Below, in pieces: positions 28,355-37,007 of a stretch of 64,000 nucleotides of DNA. Numbering within the stretch: the first letter of the stretch is position 1; every line of letters begins with the position of its first letter. The notes under the pieces were generated by a model. The model worked only from the letters and a program-made list of their open reading frames with translations. It had not been told where the DNA came from and searched no databases. The DNA lies in contig NZ_CP004393.1 of assembly GCF_000819565.1 (NCBI RefSeq), positions 4,402,001-4,466,000 on the forward strand, given 5' to 3'. The translations under genes were made by a program, and so were the position numbers. Origin of the DNA: Celeribacter indicus. Lineage in GTDB: Bacteria > Pseudomonadota > Alphaproteobacteria > Rhodobacterales > Rhodobacteraceae.

Positions 28355-30268
28355 ATGCGCATCTCACATACGCTTCCCGTCTTCGCCGCGGTTCTCGCCG
28401 GTGCCGTGCTCAGCCTTGCCGCTGCCGCCTTCAGCGCCCGCGCCATCGAAAGCACCTCCGTCACGGCGGTCGAGAACGAGATGCGGCTTGGCGGCTACGA
28501 CTGGGTCGAGGTGTCCGCCGACGGGTTGCAGATCGTGCTCACCGGCACTGCCCCCGACGAACAGAGCCAGCTCGCCGCGCAGCGCGCGGCCGGACATGTG
28601 GTCGACAGTTCGCGGGTCATGAACGTGATGAACGTGGTGCAGCAGGAGGAGATCCCCGCGCCGCGCTTCTCCATCGAGATCCTGCGCAACGATGACGGCA
28701 TCTCGCTGATCGGCCTGGTGCCCGCCTCCTGGGACCGGGCGGGGTTCGTCGCGGATCTGAAGAAAGCGGGAGGCACGGGGTCGGTGGCGGACCTGATGGA
28801 ACAGGCCGACTACCCCAGCCCCGAGAACTGGGCGGAGGCGATGGAATTCGGGCTGGAGGCGATTTCGCGCCTGCCGCGGTCCAAGATCTCGCTGGCCGCG
28901 GATGCGATCACCGTGACTGCCCTCGCAGACAGCCGGACGCAGAAGGCGTCCTTCGAACGGGCGCTGAAATCGCAACTGCCGGAGGACGTGCCGGTGAAGA
29001 TCGACATCGCCGCGCCGCGCCCGGTGATCACCCCCTTCACCGTCCGCTTCGTCATCGACGAGGCCGGGCCGCGTTTCGACGCCTGCGCGGTGGAGACGCC
29101 GCAGGGCCACCTGCGCATCCTCGCGGCCGCGAAATCGCTCGGGCTCGACAACCCCGAATGCACCGTCGGCCTCGGTTCGCCCTCCGCGCAATGGGCGGCG
29201 GCGGTGGAGACCGGCATGCGCGCGCTCGCCGGGCTCGGCCAGGGCAGCATCACCTTCGCGGACGGGGACGTGACGCTCATCGCCGCGGAGGGCACTTCCC
29301 CTGACGCTTTCGATGCCACGGTGGGTGAGCTCGAAACCGACCTCCCGCGGGGCTTCACCCTGCACAGTTCCCTGCCCAGGGCAGAAGCGGAGGAGGGCGA
29401 AACCCGCCCCGAGTTCGTCATCACCCGCTCTCCGGAAGGCCAGACCCAGCTTCGCGGCCGCATCGCCGACACGCGCAGCCGGGCCGCGACCGAAGCGCTC
29501 GCCCGCGCGGCCTTCGGCACGAGCTCGGTCTATTCCGCACTGCGCGAGGATGGCGAACTGCCTGCCGGCTGGTCGGTGCGGGTCATGGCCGCGATCGAGG
29601 CCCTGTCGCACCTGTCGCAGGGCGCGGCGGTGATGACCGAGGACCTCGTCACCGTGCGTGGCCAGACCGGCGATCAGAACGCAAAGGCGGCGATTGCTGG
29701 GCTTCTGGCCGAACAGCTTGGCGAGGGGGCGGAGTTCCGGATCGACGTGGCCTATGTGCGCAAGCTCGATCCCGTGCTGAACCTGCCGACGCCCGAGGAA
29801 TGCGTGGCGCGCGCCAACCAGATCGTTGCGGTGCAGAAGATCGTCTTCGATCCCGGCTCGACGGAGCTGAACGAGGCCGCGAACGATACGCTCGACCGCA
29901 TCGCGGAGGCGCTCAAGGAATGCGAGGACGTGGAGATGGAGATCGGCGCGCACAGCGACAGCCAGGGGCGCGACGAGATGAATCTCGAGCTCTCGGTCTC
30001 GCGCGCCAATGCGGTGCTCGACGGGCTCCTGATGCGCCGCGTGGTGGGCGTGAGCTTCACCGCGCACGGCTATGGCGAGACGCAGCCGATTGCCGACAAC
30101 GACACCGAAGAAGGTCGTGAGGCGAACCGCCGGATCGAATTCAAGCTGCTCGCAGAAGCGGCGGAGGATCCCGCGGCGGAAGACGGGTCTGGCGATGACG
30201 CCACGCCCGAAGAGGGGACGGAAGAGGCGGCGGAGGAGGAGCCTGCCGCCGACGAGGGAACGGAATGA
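28355..30268 (+). CDS. OmpA-family protein with repeated BON-like units
   Basis: An exported 637-residue protein. It has a signal (LPVFAAVLAGAVLSLAAAAF), a BON-type segment at about 35-95, three tandem units of roughly 120 residues (about 101-221, 222-341 and 352-468, each with a Trp followed by an A-L-x-x-L helix, then T/S-x-x-x-D-x-V/I-T strand and a closing IDI/LHS strand), an OmpA peptidoglycan-binding domain at about 495-600 (FDPGSTELN, GAHSDSQG, NRRIEF), and an acidic Glu/Ala/Asp tail. It probably anchors the outer membrane to the wall. The stop overlaps the next start (ATGA). Confidence 0.88.
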   Translation: MRISHTLPVFAAVLAGAVLSLAAAAFSARAIESTSVTAVENEMRLGGYDWVEVSADGLQIVLTGTAPDEQSQLAAQRAAGHVVDSSRVMNVMNVVQQEEIPAPRFSIEILRNDDGISLIGLVPASWDRAGFVADLKKAGGTGSVADLMEQADYPSPENWAEAMEFGLEAISRLPRSKISLAADAITVTALADSRTQKASFERALKSQLPEDVPVKIDIAAPRPVITPFTVRFVIDEAGPRFDACAVETPQGHLRILAAAKSLGLDNPECTVGLGSPSAQWAAAVETGMRALAGLGQGSITFADGDVTLIAAEGTSPDAFDATVGELETDLPRGFTLHSSLPRAEAEEGETRPEFVITRSPEGQTQLRGRIADTRSRAATEALARAAFGTSSVYSALREDGELPAGWSVRVMAAIEALSHLSQGAAVMTEDLVTVRGQTGDQNAKAAIAGLLAEQLGEGAEFRIDVAYVRKLDPVLNLPTPEECVARANQIVAVQKIVFDPGSTELNEAANDTLDRIAEALKECEDVEMEIGAHSDSQGRDEMNLELSVSRANAVLDGLLMRRVVGVSFTAHGYGETQPIADNDTEEGREANRRIEFKLLAEAAEDPAAEDGSGDDATPEEGTEEAAEEEPAADEGTE

Positions 30269-30591
30269 ACAGAACCGAACTGATCATCGCCACGGCGATC
30301 GTCTTATTCATCGCCTTTCTCATGGGATGGTTTGCACATTGGCTGATCCACCGCTTCGTCCGCGTGGGACAGGGCGACATGAGCGATCTCGACACGATGG
30401 CGCAGCAGCTTCACGAGGCGGAGGAGCAGCGCGACCAGGCGATTCTCTATTATCAGCAGCGTGAAGCGGACATGACCGGCCAGCTCAACCAGACCGAGGC
30501 GGAGCTGCGAGCGGCGATGGAGGGGCTGCGGGAAGCGCGGCACGAGGCCGAGGAATTGCGCGCCTATATCGAACGCGAAAACGCCGGCTGA
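30265..30591 (+). CDS. Single-TM coiled-coil protein coupled to the OmpA-type gene
   Basis: A 108-residue protein: one N-terminal membrane helix (residues 5-27, ending WFAHWLIHRF) followed by about 65 residues of charged heptad-like helix (MAQQLHEAEEQRDQAI...ELRAAMEGLREARHEAEEL). I do not recognise a named family. Its ATGA overlap with the preceding gene indicates coupled translation, so an inner-membrane partner of the OmpA-type protein is plausible. A short stem GACCGC (30590-30595)/GCGGTC (30603-30608) covers the stop but lacks a T run. Confidence 0.75.
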   Translation: MNRTELIIATAIVLFIAFLMGWFAHWLIHRFVRVGQGDMSDLDTMAQQLHEAEEQRDQAILYYQQREADMTGQLNQTEAELRAAMEGLREARHEAEELRAYIERENAG

Positions 30592-30770
30592 CCGCTTTTC
30601 CCGCGGTCGGCAAACCGTCGGTTTCCTGTCGGGCACGATATCGGCGTCCTGCCGGCAGATCCCGATGCCGGATCCCGTCCGCAGGGCCGGTGCGCCGGTG
30701 TGCCTGCGCATCCTGACCACGCCGGACCGGGGACCGGCCGGCACCTTCGCCGCTCTGCCGGGTGACCGCC

Positions 30771-30954
30771 TCAGATCGACACACGGTCCAGATAGGCGGC
30801 ACATGATCACGAGATTGCGGCGCAGCGCCTCCGCCTCCCCGGCCGACAATCCCCGTTCGATGCGCTGCGCACCGTTTCCGAAAATCAGCGTGACCAGCGT
30901 CAGGTTGCTGGCGGCCACATCCGCGAGACCGGCATCCGGCGTGCTGGCGAGCAT
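30771..30954 (-). pseudogene. TetR-type regulator, C-terminal remnant with frameshift
   Basis: Reading leftward from 30954, one frame gives LADVAASNLTLVTLIFGNG then AQRIERGLSAGEAEALRRNL, which has the look of a TetR ligand-domain C terminus. Shifting one base after VIMC continues as AYLDRVSI and a TGA at 30771-30773, a natural ending for this type of domain. The DNA-binding N-terminal half is absent; upstream sequence runs into the ester-cyclase frame on the other strand. I infer a decayed gene; the family call is from pattern, not alignment. Confidence 0.45.
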
Positions 30955-31306
30955 GGCCGTCGTCGCCGGTCTACGCGGGTGGTCGTCAACTGCGGTATCC
31001 TTCGTTGCAGACCAGGTACAATACAACGGGACAACAATCGGTCTCGACGGCTATCGGGACATGCTCGTTGCGGATTTCCGTGCGATCCCCGATCTTTCGT
31101 TCAATATTGCAGGTCTTGTCTGCGACCCGCCGATGATTGGCAGCAGGCTCGCGTTTGACTGCACGCCGGTTGGTGAACTCTTCGGCTTGCCGGTGAACGG
31201 AACGCGTGTCCGCTTCGATGAAAACGTGTTCTACGAGTTTCAGGAAGGCAAGATTCGACGGGTCTGGTCCGTTATCGACAAGTCGAGCATAGCCCATCAA
31301 ATCTGA
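30953..31306 (+). pseudogene. SnoaL-type ester cyclase, probably 5'-truncated
   Basis: A frame of 117 codons whose C-terminal 100 residues match SnoaL-like polyketide/ester cyclases: FVADQVQYNG, IGLDGYRDMLVADF, RAIPDLSFNI, LAFDCTPVGELFGLPVNG, then ENVFYEF and VWSVIDKSSI at the end. The first 15-20 residues (AVVAGLRGWSS) only weakly fit the family start and no ribosome-binding site precedes ATG 30953, so the gene is probably broken at its 5' end, at the junction with the TetR remnant. A short but active protein cannot be excluded. Base composition here is less GC-rich than the flanks. Confidence 0.6.
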
Positions 31307-31332
31307 GAGATTGCAGGACACCACAGGAGGGA

Positions 31333-31491
31333 TATCACGTCGATATAGCAGAATCGCTTCCGAGCTTTCTCGAGGTCAAGCAGCAGTTTTTCAAGAGCCC
31401 GTTCCCGGCCTGGTCGATCATTGGCATCTGCGGTCTGAGCCGTCCGGAGCTCAAAGTCGAGATCGGCGCTGTTGCCGCCCTGCGCGAGTAA
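31333..31491 (+). pseudogene. RidA (YjgF) family protein, C-terminal fragment
   Basis: Fifty-two codons ending at TAA 31489-31491 read HVDIAESLPSFLEVKQQFF, KSPFPAWSIIGICGLSRPEL and KVEIGAVAALRE. This is the C-terminal third of a Rid-family protein (PAxxxxxVxxL....VEIxAVA pattern, containing the trimer-interface region). No start codon or N-terminal part exists upstream; the frame enters unrelated sequence before 31333. It is therefore a remnant, lying 26 bp after the ester-cyclase frame. Confidence 0.7.
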
Positions 31492-31813
31492 GCGCCACTT
31501 GGTGATGCATTCGTTGTCGATGCGCGGGAACGTCCAGGAATAGGCTCCAAGCCGCCTTCAGGTTTTCATGAAGCGGCGCACCCGCGCGGCGGGTGCAGAT
31601 ACGGTATCTCCCCCTCTAGCGGCGGGCACTCAAGGTCAATTCCGTCAGTCCGGGTTTCGTCAGGACGGACCTGACCGGCTACGGCACGATGACGCCGGGG
31701 GAGGAGGGGCACGGCTGCCCGTGCGATACGCGCTCGGGGGCGAGGAGAGCGGAACGTTCGTCGAGCCGGACGGAGCACGCCGTGGGTAAGGACGCGGAGA
31801 GGGCGGGCGGCTC
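31492..31813. other. Non-coding remainder of the decayed patch
   Basis: 322 bp with no supported gene on either strand. It contains a perfect stem GCACCCGC (31578-31585), GCG loop, GCGGGTGC (31589-31596) without a T run. It lies between the RidA fragment and the 3' end of moaE. Confidence 0.45.
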
Positions 31814-32251
31814 TCACCACCGTTTCAGCGCGTTCTCGTCAGTCTCTTTCGCCGCCACCCAGTCCGCCCCGTTCCGCGTCACTTCCTTCTTCCAGAAGGG
31901 CGCGCGGGATTTCAGGTAGTCCATCAGGAATTCGGCGGCGGCGAAGGCCTCCGCACGGTGCCGGGCAGCGGTGGCGACCATCATGATCCGGTCGCCGGGC
32001 CGGAGCCTGCCGTGGCGGTGGATCACGAGGCAATCGGTGAGCGACCAGCGCGCCATCGCCTCTTCGCCGATCTTCGCGATGGCGGCCTCGCACATGCCGG
32101 GGTAATGCTCGATCTCCATATGCAGCAGATCGCCACCGTCGTCGCGCACGAGGCCGGTGAAGGTGACGCTCGCGCCGGTGCCGGGCGCGGTGCCGAAACC
32201 GTCGAGCGCCCCGGAAAGATCGAAATCCTCCGCCTGGACGGATACCCGCAT
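31814..32251 (-). CDS. moaE: Molybdopterin synthase catalytic subunit
   Basis: Large subunit that transfers sulfur from MoaD thiocarboxylate to precursor Z. The 145-residue protein has VTFTGLVRDD, the MEIEHYPGM segment, HRHGRLRPGD and the catalytic Lys in PFWKKE. It follows moaD by one base on the minus strand, and the two form a coupled unit after pgsA and uvrC. Confidence 0.95.
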   Translation of the reverse strand: MRVSVQAEDFDLSGALDGFGTAPGTGASVTFTGLVRDDGGDLLHMEIEHYPGMCEAAIAKIGEEAMARWSLTDCLVIHRHGRLRPGDRIMMVATAARHRAEAFAAAEFLMDYLKSRAPFWKKEVTRNGADWVAAKETDENALKRW

Positions 32252-32252
32252 C

Positions 32253-32507
32253 TCAGCCTCCCGTCATCGGCGGGAAGAAGGCGACCTCCCGCACGCCCGC
32301 GAGCGGGGCATCGAAATCCGACAGTTCCTGATCGAGCGCGACGCGCAGCGACTTCAGGTCGGAAAAGGCGAGGTCGTAGCGCTCCTCGCGCCGGCGCAGC
32401 TCCGCGACCAGATCGGTCACGGTCGCCGCGGCGGTCTCCACCCGCTCACGCGGCTGGCCGATGCGTTCGCGCACCCAGGCGAAATAGAGAAGGTCAAGCG
32501 TCATCAT
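32253..32507 (-). CDS. moaD: Molybdopterin synthase sulfur carrier subunit
   Basis: Ubiquitin-like carrier of 84 residues that ends in the required Gly-Gly (FFPPMTGG), which is activated as a thiocarboxylate. It begins MMTLDLLYFAWVRERIG; ATG 32507 or 32504 are equivalent. The start overlaps the end of pgsA by 11-14 bp, so expression depends on the uvrC-pgsA transcript. Confidence 0.94.
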   Translation of the reverse strand: MMTLDLLYFAWVRERIGQPRERVETAAATVTDLVAELRRREERYDLAFSDLKSLRVALDQELSDFDAPLAGVREVAFFPPMTGG

Positions 32508-33060
32508 GCTCTTTCAGATAGGGCATCGCCTTGGAAAGGTAATCCCATCCGGTCATCGCGGTGAGAATTGCGGCGATCCAGAAGATCGCGAGGCCGAGCG
32601 TGAACAGCGGCGCGGCCGCGGTCGCACCATAGGCGAAAAGCACGGCGATGGCCACCATCTGGGCCGTGGTCTTCCATTTCGCGAGCTTCGTCACCTTCAG
32701 CGTTCCGGCGGTGTCGCCCAGGTATTCGCGCAGGCCGGAGACGAAGGTTTCGCGCAGCAGGATCAGCGCGGCCGGCAGGACGATGAGCGCGTTCACCCCG
32801 TGCAGCATCGTGAGCACGGCAATGGCGGTCACGACCATGGCCTTGTCCGCGATCGGGTCGAGCATCGCGCCGAATTTCGACATCTGGTCCCATTTCCGCG
32901 CCAGATAGCCGTCGACGTAATCGGTGAGCGAGGCGGCGACGAAGAGGATGAGCGCGGCCCAGTCGGCCGCGGGACGCGGCAGGATCAGGAAGACGAGCGC
33001 GACACCGGGCGCACAGAGCAGCCGGAAGACGGTGAGAAGATTGGGCAGGTTCCAGGTCAT
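32494..33060 (-). CDS. pgsA: Phosphatidylglycerophosphate synthase
   Basis: CDP-diacylglycerol-glycerol-3-phosphate phosphatidyltransferase, an inner-membrane enzyme of acidic phospholipid synthesis. The 188-residue product has the CDP-alcohol phosphotransferase motif spread over DYVDGYLARKWDQ and FGAMLDPIADK, with an N-terminal NLPNLLTVFRL. It lies 18 bp after uvrC, the pairing seen in many proteobacteria. Confidence 0.95.
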   Translation of the reverse strand: MTWNLPNLLTVFRLLCAPGVALVFLILPRPAADWAALILFVAASLTDYVDGYLARKWDQMSKFGAMLDPIADKAMVVTAIAVLTMLHGVNALIVLPAALILLRETFVSGLREYLGDTAGTLKVTKLAKWKTTAQMVAIAVLFAYGATAAAPLFTLGLAIFWIAAILTAMTGWDYLSKAMPYLKEHDDA

Positions 33061-33078
33061 GATTTGCGGTGTATCCCC

Positions 33079-34956
33079 TCAGGCCCCTTCATGGAAGAAG
33101 TCGTAGATCGTCTGTGCCAGATTCTCCGAAATCCCGTCCACCGCCTTCAGGTCGGCGAGATTCGCGCGCGAGACGGCCTTGGCCGAGCCGAAATGCGCCA
33201 GGAGCGCCTTCTTGCGGCCGGACCCGACGCCCGGCACCTCGTCGAGCGGGGTGGCCGAGATCGCCTTCGAGCGTTTCGCGCGGTGGGTCCCGATGGCGAA
33301 GCGGTGCGCCTCGTCGCGCATCCGCTGGATGAAATAGAGCACCGGGTCGTTGCGGCGGAGCGCCATGACCGGCTTGCCGGTGCGGTGGAATTCCTCCTTG
33401 CCTTGGTCGCGGTCGATACCCTTGGCAACGCCGACCATGGGAATGTCCATCACCCCGAGTTCGACCATGATCTCATGCACGGCGGAGACCTGGCCCGCGC
33501 CGCCGTCGATCAGCAGCAGATCCGGCCAGAGCCCCCTGTCGCGGTCGGGATCCTCCTTCAGCAGCCGTCTGAAGCGGCGCGTCAGCACCTCCTTCATCAT
33601 CCCGAAGTCATCGCCGGGCGTCAGTTCGTCGCCCCGGATGTTGAACTTACGGTACTGGTTCTTCATGAAGCCCTCGGGCCCGGCGACGATCATCGCACCG
33701 ACGGCATGGGCGCCCTGGATATGGGAGTTGTCGTAGACCTCCACGCGCTGCGGCACGACGGGGAGGTCGAAGGCCTCCTTCAGCCCCTCGAGCAGCCGTT
33801 CCTGTGCCGCGCCTTCCGACATCTTCCGCCCGAGGCTTTCGCGCGCGTTGCGAAGGGCGCCGGCGATGAGCTCCGCCTTCTCGCCGCGCTGCGGGATCAG
33901 GATCGCGACCTTCTTGCCGGCCTTCTCCGACAGAGCCTCCGCCATCAGGTCGCGGTCCTCGATGTCATGCGACAGGATGAGCTGGCGCGGCGGCTCCTTC
34001 TGGTCGTAGAACTGGCCGATGAAGGCGGCGAGCACCTCGTCGGCCTCGGCACCGGAGACGCGGGGATAGAAATCCTTGTTCCCCCAGTTCTGATGCGCGC
34101 GGATGAAGAAGACCTGCACGCAGGCCTGCCCGCCCTCCATGTGGAGCGCGATCACGTCGGCCTCCCCCACGGTGCGCGGGTTGATCCCCTGCGAGGTCTG
34201 GACCTGGGTCATCGCGCGGATGCGGTCGCGCAGCCCTGCCGCGCGTTCGAATTCCATCGCCTCGGAGGCGGCCTCCATCTCCGCGGCGAGGCGTTGTTGT
34301 AGGCCGGTGTCCTTGCCCTGCAAGAACCTTTCCGCGTCGGAGACGAAGGCGGCGTAGTCTTCCTTCGAGATCTTGCCGACGCAGGGCGCGGTGCAGCGCT
34401 TGATCTGGTACTGGAGGCAGGGGCGCGTGCGGGTGGCGAAATCGGCATCGCTGCAATTGCGCAGCAGGAACACCTTCTGGAGCTGGTTGAGCGTACGGTT
34501 CACCGCCCCCGCCGAGGCGAAGGGACCGTAATAGGCCGCCTTGCGCTTCTTCGCGCCGCGATGCTTGGCGATCTGGGGAAAATCGTGATCCTTCGTCACC
34601 ATGATGTTGGGAAAGGACTTGTCGTCGCGCAGCAGCACGTTGTAGCGGGGCTTGAGCTGCTTGATGAGGTTCTGCTCGAGCAGCAGCGCCTCCGTCTCCG
34701 TCCGTGTGGTGAGAAACATCATCTGCGATGTCTCGGAAATCATCTTTGCGATGCGGGGCGAATGACCGTAGGGCCGCGCGTAGTTCGAGACGCGGTTCCT
34801 CAGGTTCCGGGCCTTGCCGACATAGAGCACGTCATGCTCGGCATCGAGCATCCGATAGACGCCGGGCGAGCCGTCGAGGGTCTTCAGATAGCCCTCGATC
34901 ACCCTGTAACCGCGTGGTGCGGTCGAAGCGGTTCTGGTGTCCTTGTCGTCGCTCAT
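33079..34956 (-). CDS. uvrC: Excinuclease ABC subunit C
   Basis: Dual-incision nuclease of nucleotide-excision repair. The 625-residue protein has the GIY-YIG domain ([20 protein letters not shown]), a Cys-rich segment ([13 protein letters not shown]), a UVR motif for UvrB ([18 protein letters not shown]), the RNase H-like domain ([22 protein letters not shown]) and C-terminal helix-hairpin-helices. ATG 34956 is preferred; the open frame continues upstream to 35028 through AT-rich sequence with no family match. It leads the uvrC-pgsA-moaD-moaE transcript. Confidence 0.95.
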   Translation of the reverse strand: MSDDKDTRTASTAPRGYRVIEGYLKTLDGSPGVYRMLDAEHDVLYVGKARNLRNRVSNYARPYGHSPRIAKMISETSQMMFLTTRTETEALLLEQNLIKQLKPRYNVLLRDDKSFPNIMVTKDHDFPQIAKHRGAKKRKAAYYGPFASAGAVNRTLNQLQKVFLLRNCSDADFATRTRPCLQYQIKRCTAPCVGKISKEDYAAFVSDAERFLQGKDTGLQQRLAAEMEAASEAMEFERAAGLRDRIRAMTQVQTSQGINPRTVGEADVIALHMEGGQACVQVFFIRAHQNWGNKDFYPRVSGAEADEVLAAFIGQFYDQKEPPRQLILSHDIEDRDLMAEALSEKAGKKVAILIPQRGEKAELIAGALRNARESLGRKMSEGAAQERLLEGLKEAFDLPVVPQRVEVYDNSHIQGAHAVGAMIVAGPEGFMKNQYRKFNIRGDELTPGDDFGMMKEVLTRRFRRLLKEDPDRDRGLWPDLLLIDGGAGQVSAVHEIMVELGVMDIPMVGVAKGIDRDQGKEEFHRTGKPVMALRRNDPVLYFIQRMRDEAHRFAIGTHRAKRSKAISATPLDEVPGVGSGRKKALLAHFGSAKAVSRANLADLKAVDGISENLAQTIYDFFHEGA

Positions 34957-35254
34957 CTGCCGGCTCGTGATTCCCGTTTCTGGCTGCAATCTTATCGCGT
35001 CGGGGGCAAGTGAAAACTCATCCACCATTTCTGTGGATAACTCTGGCGATAAGTTTCCGTGAACATGGATTCTTCCTTGAATCCGGGCAGTTTCATCGCT
35101 TTGCCCAAAAAATCACCGCACTCATACTGTCTTGGTTTTACTGGACATTTTGGCGCACCCCCTACAAACCATTGAAAATATTTACATTTCGGTAACACAG
35201 GTTTACGCATTTTGCGCAACGTGCACAACTTGGCACATGCGGGCGTGCGACGGG
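34957..35254. other. AT-rich gap upstream of uvrC
   Basis: 298 bp, clearly poorer in GC than any flank (runs such as TTGAAAATATTTACATTTCGG). It must hold the uvrC promoter (minus). A minus-strand open frame from 35228 to 34992 reads a Cys- and aromatic-rich peptide, but it uses AAA/TAT/TTT/TGT codons unlike all real genes nearby, so I treat the stretch as regulatory or foreign rather than coding. Confidence 0.45.
35032..35040 (-). promoter_or_regulatory. Perfect DnaA-box sequence
   Basis: TGTGGATAA on the plus strand, i.e. TTATCCACA on the minus strand, matches the strong DnaA-box consensus at 9/9. It lies 76 bp upstream of the uvrC start in the AT-rich gap. No cluster of further full boxes is visible, so it is more likely regulatory (or chance) than an origin. 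Confidence 0.4.
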
Positions 35255-36040
35255 CTACTCCGCCCCGTCCACATCGGGGGTCCGCCAGGCGAGGTGCTGA
35301 CCTGCGTCGGCGCAGAGAATCTGGCCGGTCACGGCGGGCGCCCGGATCAGGTAGTCGAGGGCCGAGACGATGTCCGACGGATCGGACCCGCGTTCGAGCA
35401 GCGTCGCCGCACGCTGCGCGTCGAAATCCACCTCAGACTGCCGCGCGCCGCGGAGGGTGGGGCCCGGCCCAATGGCGTTGACGCGCACTTTCGGGGCGAG
35501 CGCCTGCGCGGCGGTGCGGGTGAAGGTCCAGAGCGCCGACTTGGCGAGCGTGTAGGACATGAAGAGCGGCGTGAGTTTCAGCACGCGCTGGTCGATCATG
35601 TTCACCACGAGCGCCTGGGCACGGGGCCGGCCGGAGGGATCGCGGAGCGGCTCGGGCGCCATCGCGGCGAAATGCTGCGTCAGAACGAAGGGGGCGCGCA
35701 GATTACTGTCGAAATGGCGGTCCCAGCTTTCGCGCGTCGCGCTGCCGATCTCGTCGGGTTCGAAGATAGAGGCGTTGTTCACGAGCAGCGTCAGCGGGCC
35801 GCCCAGGGCCTCCGCGGCGCGGGGCACGAGGGCGGTCATCGCCTCCTCCGACAGCAGGTCGGCCTGAAGCGCCTCCGCCCGCACGCCCATGTCGCGCAGC
35901 GCGGCAACGACGTCGCGGGCATCGTCGGCGGAGCGGTTGTAATGGACGGCGACGTCGAAGCCGCGCTCGCCCAGCGCAAGGGCCATTGCCCGGCCGAGCC
36001 GGCGCCCCGCCCCTGTCACCAGTGCCTTTTGCCCCGTCAT
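35255..36040 (-). CDS. SDR-family oxidoreductase, pteridine-reductase/FolM-like
   Basis: Short-chain dehydrogenase of 261 residues. The cofactor motif is TGAGRRLGRAMA with YNRS after the second strand, an NADPH-type arrangement found in pteridine reductases; NNASIFEPD, the catalytic Tyr-Lys in MSYTLAKSAL and the following RVNAIGPGPTL match FolM-like dihydromonapterin/dihydrofolate reductases. The usual catalytic Ser position is in VNMIDQR, again typical of that group. It is the last gene of a minus-strand run with the Na/Ca exchanger 10 bp upstream. Confidence 0.82.
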   Translation of the reverse strand: MTGQKALVTGAGRRLGRAMALALGERGFDVAVHYNRSADDARDVVAALRDMGVRAEALQADLLSEEAMTALVPRAAEALGGPLTLLVNNASIFEPDEIGSATRESWDRHFDSNLRAPFVLTQHFAAMAPEPLRDPSGRPRAQALVVNMIDQRVLKLTPLFMSYTLAKSALWTFTRTAAQALAPKVRVNAIGPGPTLRGARQSEVDFDAQRAATLLERGSDPSDIVSALDYLIRAPAVTGQILCADAGQHLAWRTPDVDGAE

Positions 36041-36050
36041 GACATCCTCC

Positions 36051-37007
36051 TCAGTTCAGCACCGCCAGAACGTAGAGCACATACAGGACCGACAGGAGCA
36101 CGCCGCAGAACCGGGTGATGTCGATCCGGCGCAGTACGAAGACCCCGAGCAGCAGGGAGGCAGCGAGCATCACCCAGATGTCGAAGCGCATGATCTCCGG
36201 ATCCACCGGGATGCGGCCGACGAAGGCGGAGATGCCGATGATGCCCAGCAGGTTGAACATGTTCGAGCCGATGACGTTGCCGAAGGCCACGTCGGCCTGT
36301 TTGCGCAGCGCCGCCATGACGGTGGTCGCGAGCTCCGGCAGGGATGTCCCGAGCGCGACGAGCGTCAGGCCGATCACGGTTTCGGACACGCCGAAGGCGC
36401 GCGCGATATTGGTCGAGGCATCGACGAGGATATCCGCGCCGAGCGGCAGGCCGACGAGGCCGGCGAGGAGGAACAGGCCGATCTTCCACCACGGCAGGTC
36501 GGGATCCGCCCCCTCGAGATCCTCCTCGGCCTCGGCCTCCGCCTCCTTCGTCGCGGCGCGGTGGCTGCGGGCGGAATGGAACGCATGCCAGAGCATCGCG
36601 ACGAGCGCCGCGAGCAGCGCGAGGCCCGCGATCCAGTCGAGGGTGCCGCGAAAGGCCAGGAGGATGAAGAGGACCGTCGCCGCGATCATCTGGAGATAGG
36701 AGGCGCGGGTGGAATTGTCGATCACATGCAACGTGGTGATCAGCGCCGGCACGCCGAGGACGAGAAGGATGTTCGCGGTGTTGGAGCCGACGACATTCCC
36801 GAGGGCGAGCCCCGGAACACCGTCGAGGATCGCGGAGACCGAGACGAGCAGTTCCGGCGCGGAGGTGCCGAAGGCGACCACGGTCAGCGACACGATCAGC
36901 GCCGGGATCCCCAGCCGGAGCGACAGGTTGACCGCCCCCCGCACCAAAAGGTCCCCCGCCACGAGCAAGAGGACCAGGCCGCCGAGCGCATACACGAAAT
37001 CCATCAT
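36051..37007 (-). CDS. Sodium/calcium exchanger family antiporter
   Basis: CaCA-type antiporter of the YrbG group, 318 residues and about ten membrane helices in two inverted halves. The two alpha repeats are visible: VVAFGTSAPELLVS with GNVVGSNTANILLVLG in the first half, and LVALGTSLPELATT with GNVIGSNMFNLLGIIG in the second. A charged cytoplasmic loop (AEAEAEEDLEGADPD) joins them. ATG 37007 overlaps the stop of the upstream 55-residue gene (ATGATG), so translation is coupled. Confidence 0.94.
   Translation of the reverse strand: MMDFVYALGGLVLLLVAGDLLVRGAVNLSLRLGIPALIVSLTVVAFGTSAPELLVSVSAILDGVPGLALGNVVGSNTANILLVLGVPALITTLHVIDNSTRASYLQMIAATVLFILLAFRGTLDWIAGLALLAALVAMLWHAFHSARSHRAATKEAEAEAEEDLEGADPDLPWWKIGLFLLAGLVGLPLGADILVDASTNIARAFGVSETVIGLTLVALGTSLPELATTVMAALRKQADVAFGNVIGSNMFNLLGIIGISAFVGRIPVDPEIMRFDIWVMLAASLLLGVFVLRRIDITRFCGVLLSVLYVLYVLAVLN

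Noticed and set aside
30304..31026. Minus-strand 240-codon frame opposite the coiled-coil gene and the decayed patch
   Set aside because: Only the part from 30954 to about 30790 looks protein-like (TetR remnant); the rest is antisense to a real gene, so the frame as a whole is not a gene.
31311..31505. Plus-strand frame over the RidA fragment
   Set aside because: It is in a different frame from the recognisable RidA sequence and shows no family pattern.
34957..35254. Possible replication origin because of the DnaA box and AT-rich content
   Set aside because: Only one full box, no box cluster, no dnaA, parAB or repABC genes nearby.
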